Part shown: positions 4,891-5,030 of the stretch, one piece after another
How positions within the stretch are numbered: position 1 is the first letter of the stretch
Layout: each line of letters opens with the position of its first letter
DNA from: a bacterium
Lineage (GTDB): Bacteria; Patescibacteriota; Saccharimonadia; Saccharimonadales; Saccharimonadaceae
DNA: 5,030 nt
Assembly: GCA_029565375.1 (NCBI GenBank)
Contig: JAKQOF010000049.1
Location: 1-5,030 of the forward strand
Reading direction: 5' to 3'
Program-made: the position numbers and the translations under genes
The notes under the pieces: model-generated
Databases searched by the model: none
Told to the model about the DNA's origin: nothing
Seen by the model: only the letters and a program-made list of their open reading frames with translations

Positions 4891-5030
4891 GTGTCTTAGC
4901 CTGGTGAGGCGCTCCCTGCGACTGCAGAGAACGCCCCACCTGGGCTGTGTGGACCTCGATCAATCGGGGCAGGGTTACCCGACCGAGAGGTTTCCGATCC
5001 CGAGCTTGCGGATCATCTGAGGAGTCAGGA
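4870..5030 (-). ncRNA. 3' portion of an unidentified structured RNA (continues past the right edge)
   Basis: From 5030 leftward the minus strand is GC-rich (82 of 130 bases in 4901-5030) and packed with helices. In order: CTGA/TCAG (5028-5017), GATCC/GGATC (5014-4996), a two-part helix ACCTC + CGGTC with GATTG + GAGGT (4991-4953) holding GGGTAACCC, then a 17-bp hairpin (4940-4903) with loop AGTC, and a terminator with T7. The long hairpin contains three positions that are G-U on the minus strand but C-A on the plus strand, which shows the RNA is minus-strand. I looked for hallmarks of RNase P RNA (GAGGAAAGTCC, ACAGAA..CCGGCTTA), tmRNA (tRNA-like 3' end), SRP RNA (GGAAGGAAGCAG) and 5S rRNA and found none. 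It could be a 6S-like RNA, a divergent known RNA, or a new one. Confidence 0.55.

Noticed and set aside
4992..5020. Hammerhead-ribozyme-like core on the minus strand (CAGATGA ... stem ... GGAAAC)
   Set aside because: The invariant CUGANGA core is broken (A in place of U4) and no matching stem I/III with a cleavage site is evident; probably coincidence.
4850..5029. Open minus-strand frame entering from the right edge (59 codons to TGA at 4852-4850)
   Set aside because: It runs through the long GC-rich hairpin, the terminator and its T-run, and the translation has no recognisable protein character; openness is explained by high GC.
4901..5030. Open plus-strand frame running off the right edge
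   Set aside because: There is no ATG in frame after the TAG at 4898-4900, no ribosome binding site, and it is antisense to the better supported structured RNA.

Overview
The window looks like part of a chromosome from the Candidate Phyla Radiation, most likely Candidatus Saccharibacteria (TM7) or a close relative. This is inferred from three things: the close packing of glycolytic genes; the start of a small protein (MKDIDFDELDRAV...) that I associate, from memory, with Saccharibacteria; and a RAYT-type transposase of the form common in these genomes. No rRNA gene is present to confirm it. Tryptophan is encoded by TGG and no in-frame TGA was noticed, so nothing suggests an altered genetic code.

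Left part (1-3566, all on the minus strand): a compact operon transcribed right to left, pyk (pyruvate kinase), pgk (phosphoglycerate kinase), tpiA (triosephosphate isomerase), then the first codons of an unidentified small protein that runs off the left edge. Gaps between genes are 22, 8 and 9 nt. The three enzymes belong to the lower, ATP-yielding half of glycolysis; gapdh, phosphoglycerate mutase and enolase are not in the window. A good extended -10 promoter lies directly against the pyk ATG at 3566, suggesting an almost leaderless message.

Middle (3567-4574): a RAYT/Y1 (HUH) transposase gene on the plus strand, set between two pairs of 21-bp palindromes (A and B upstream, C and D downstream) with CTAC/GTAG feet. 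This is the architecture of a REP-associated transposase with its own BIME-like repeats. The edge of palindrome B appears to provide the -35 box of the transposase promoter. The matching -10 box is a perfect TATAAT, placed so that transcription would start on the A of the ATG.

Right part (4575-5030): a bidirectional rho-independent terminator, a minus-strand tRNA-Glu(UUC) gene with encoded CCA, a short duplication of the tRNA 5' end, and a second, unrelated inverted pair of imperfect palindromes (4711-4745 and 4784-4815). Last comes the GC-rich 3' portion of a minus-strand structured RNA that I do not recognise. It ends in a hairpin plus T7 terminator and continues beyond the right edge.

The strongest candidates for something new are the transposase with its palindromes acting as promoter parts, the second palindrome family upstream of the tRNA, and the unidentified structured RNA.
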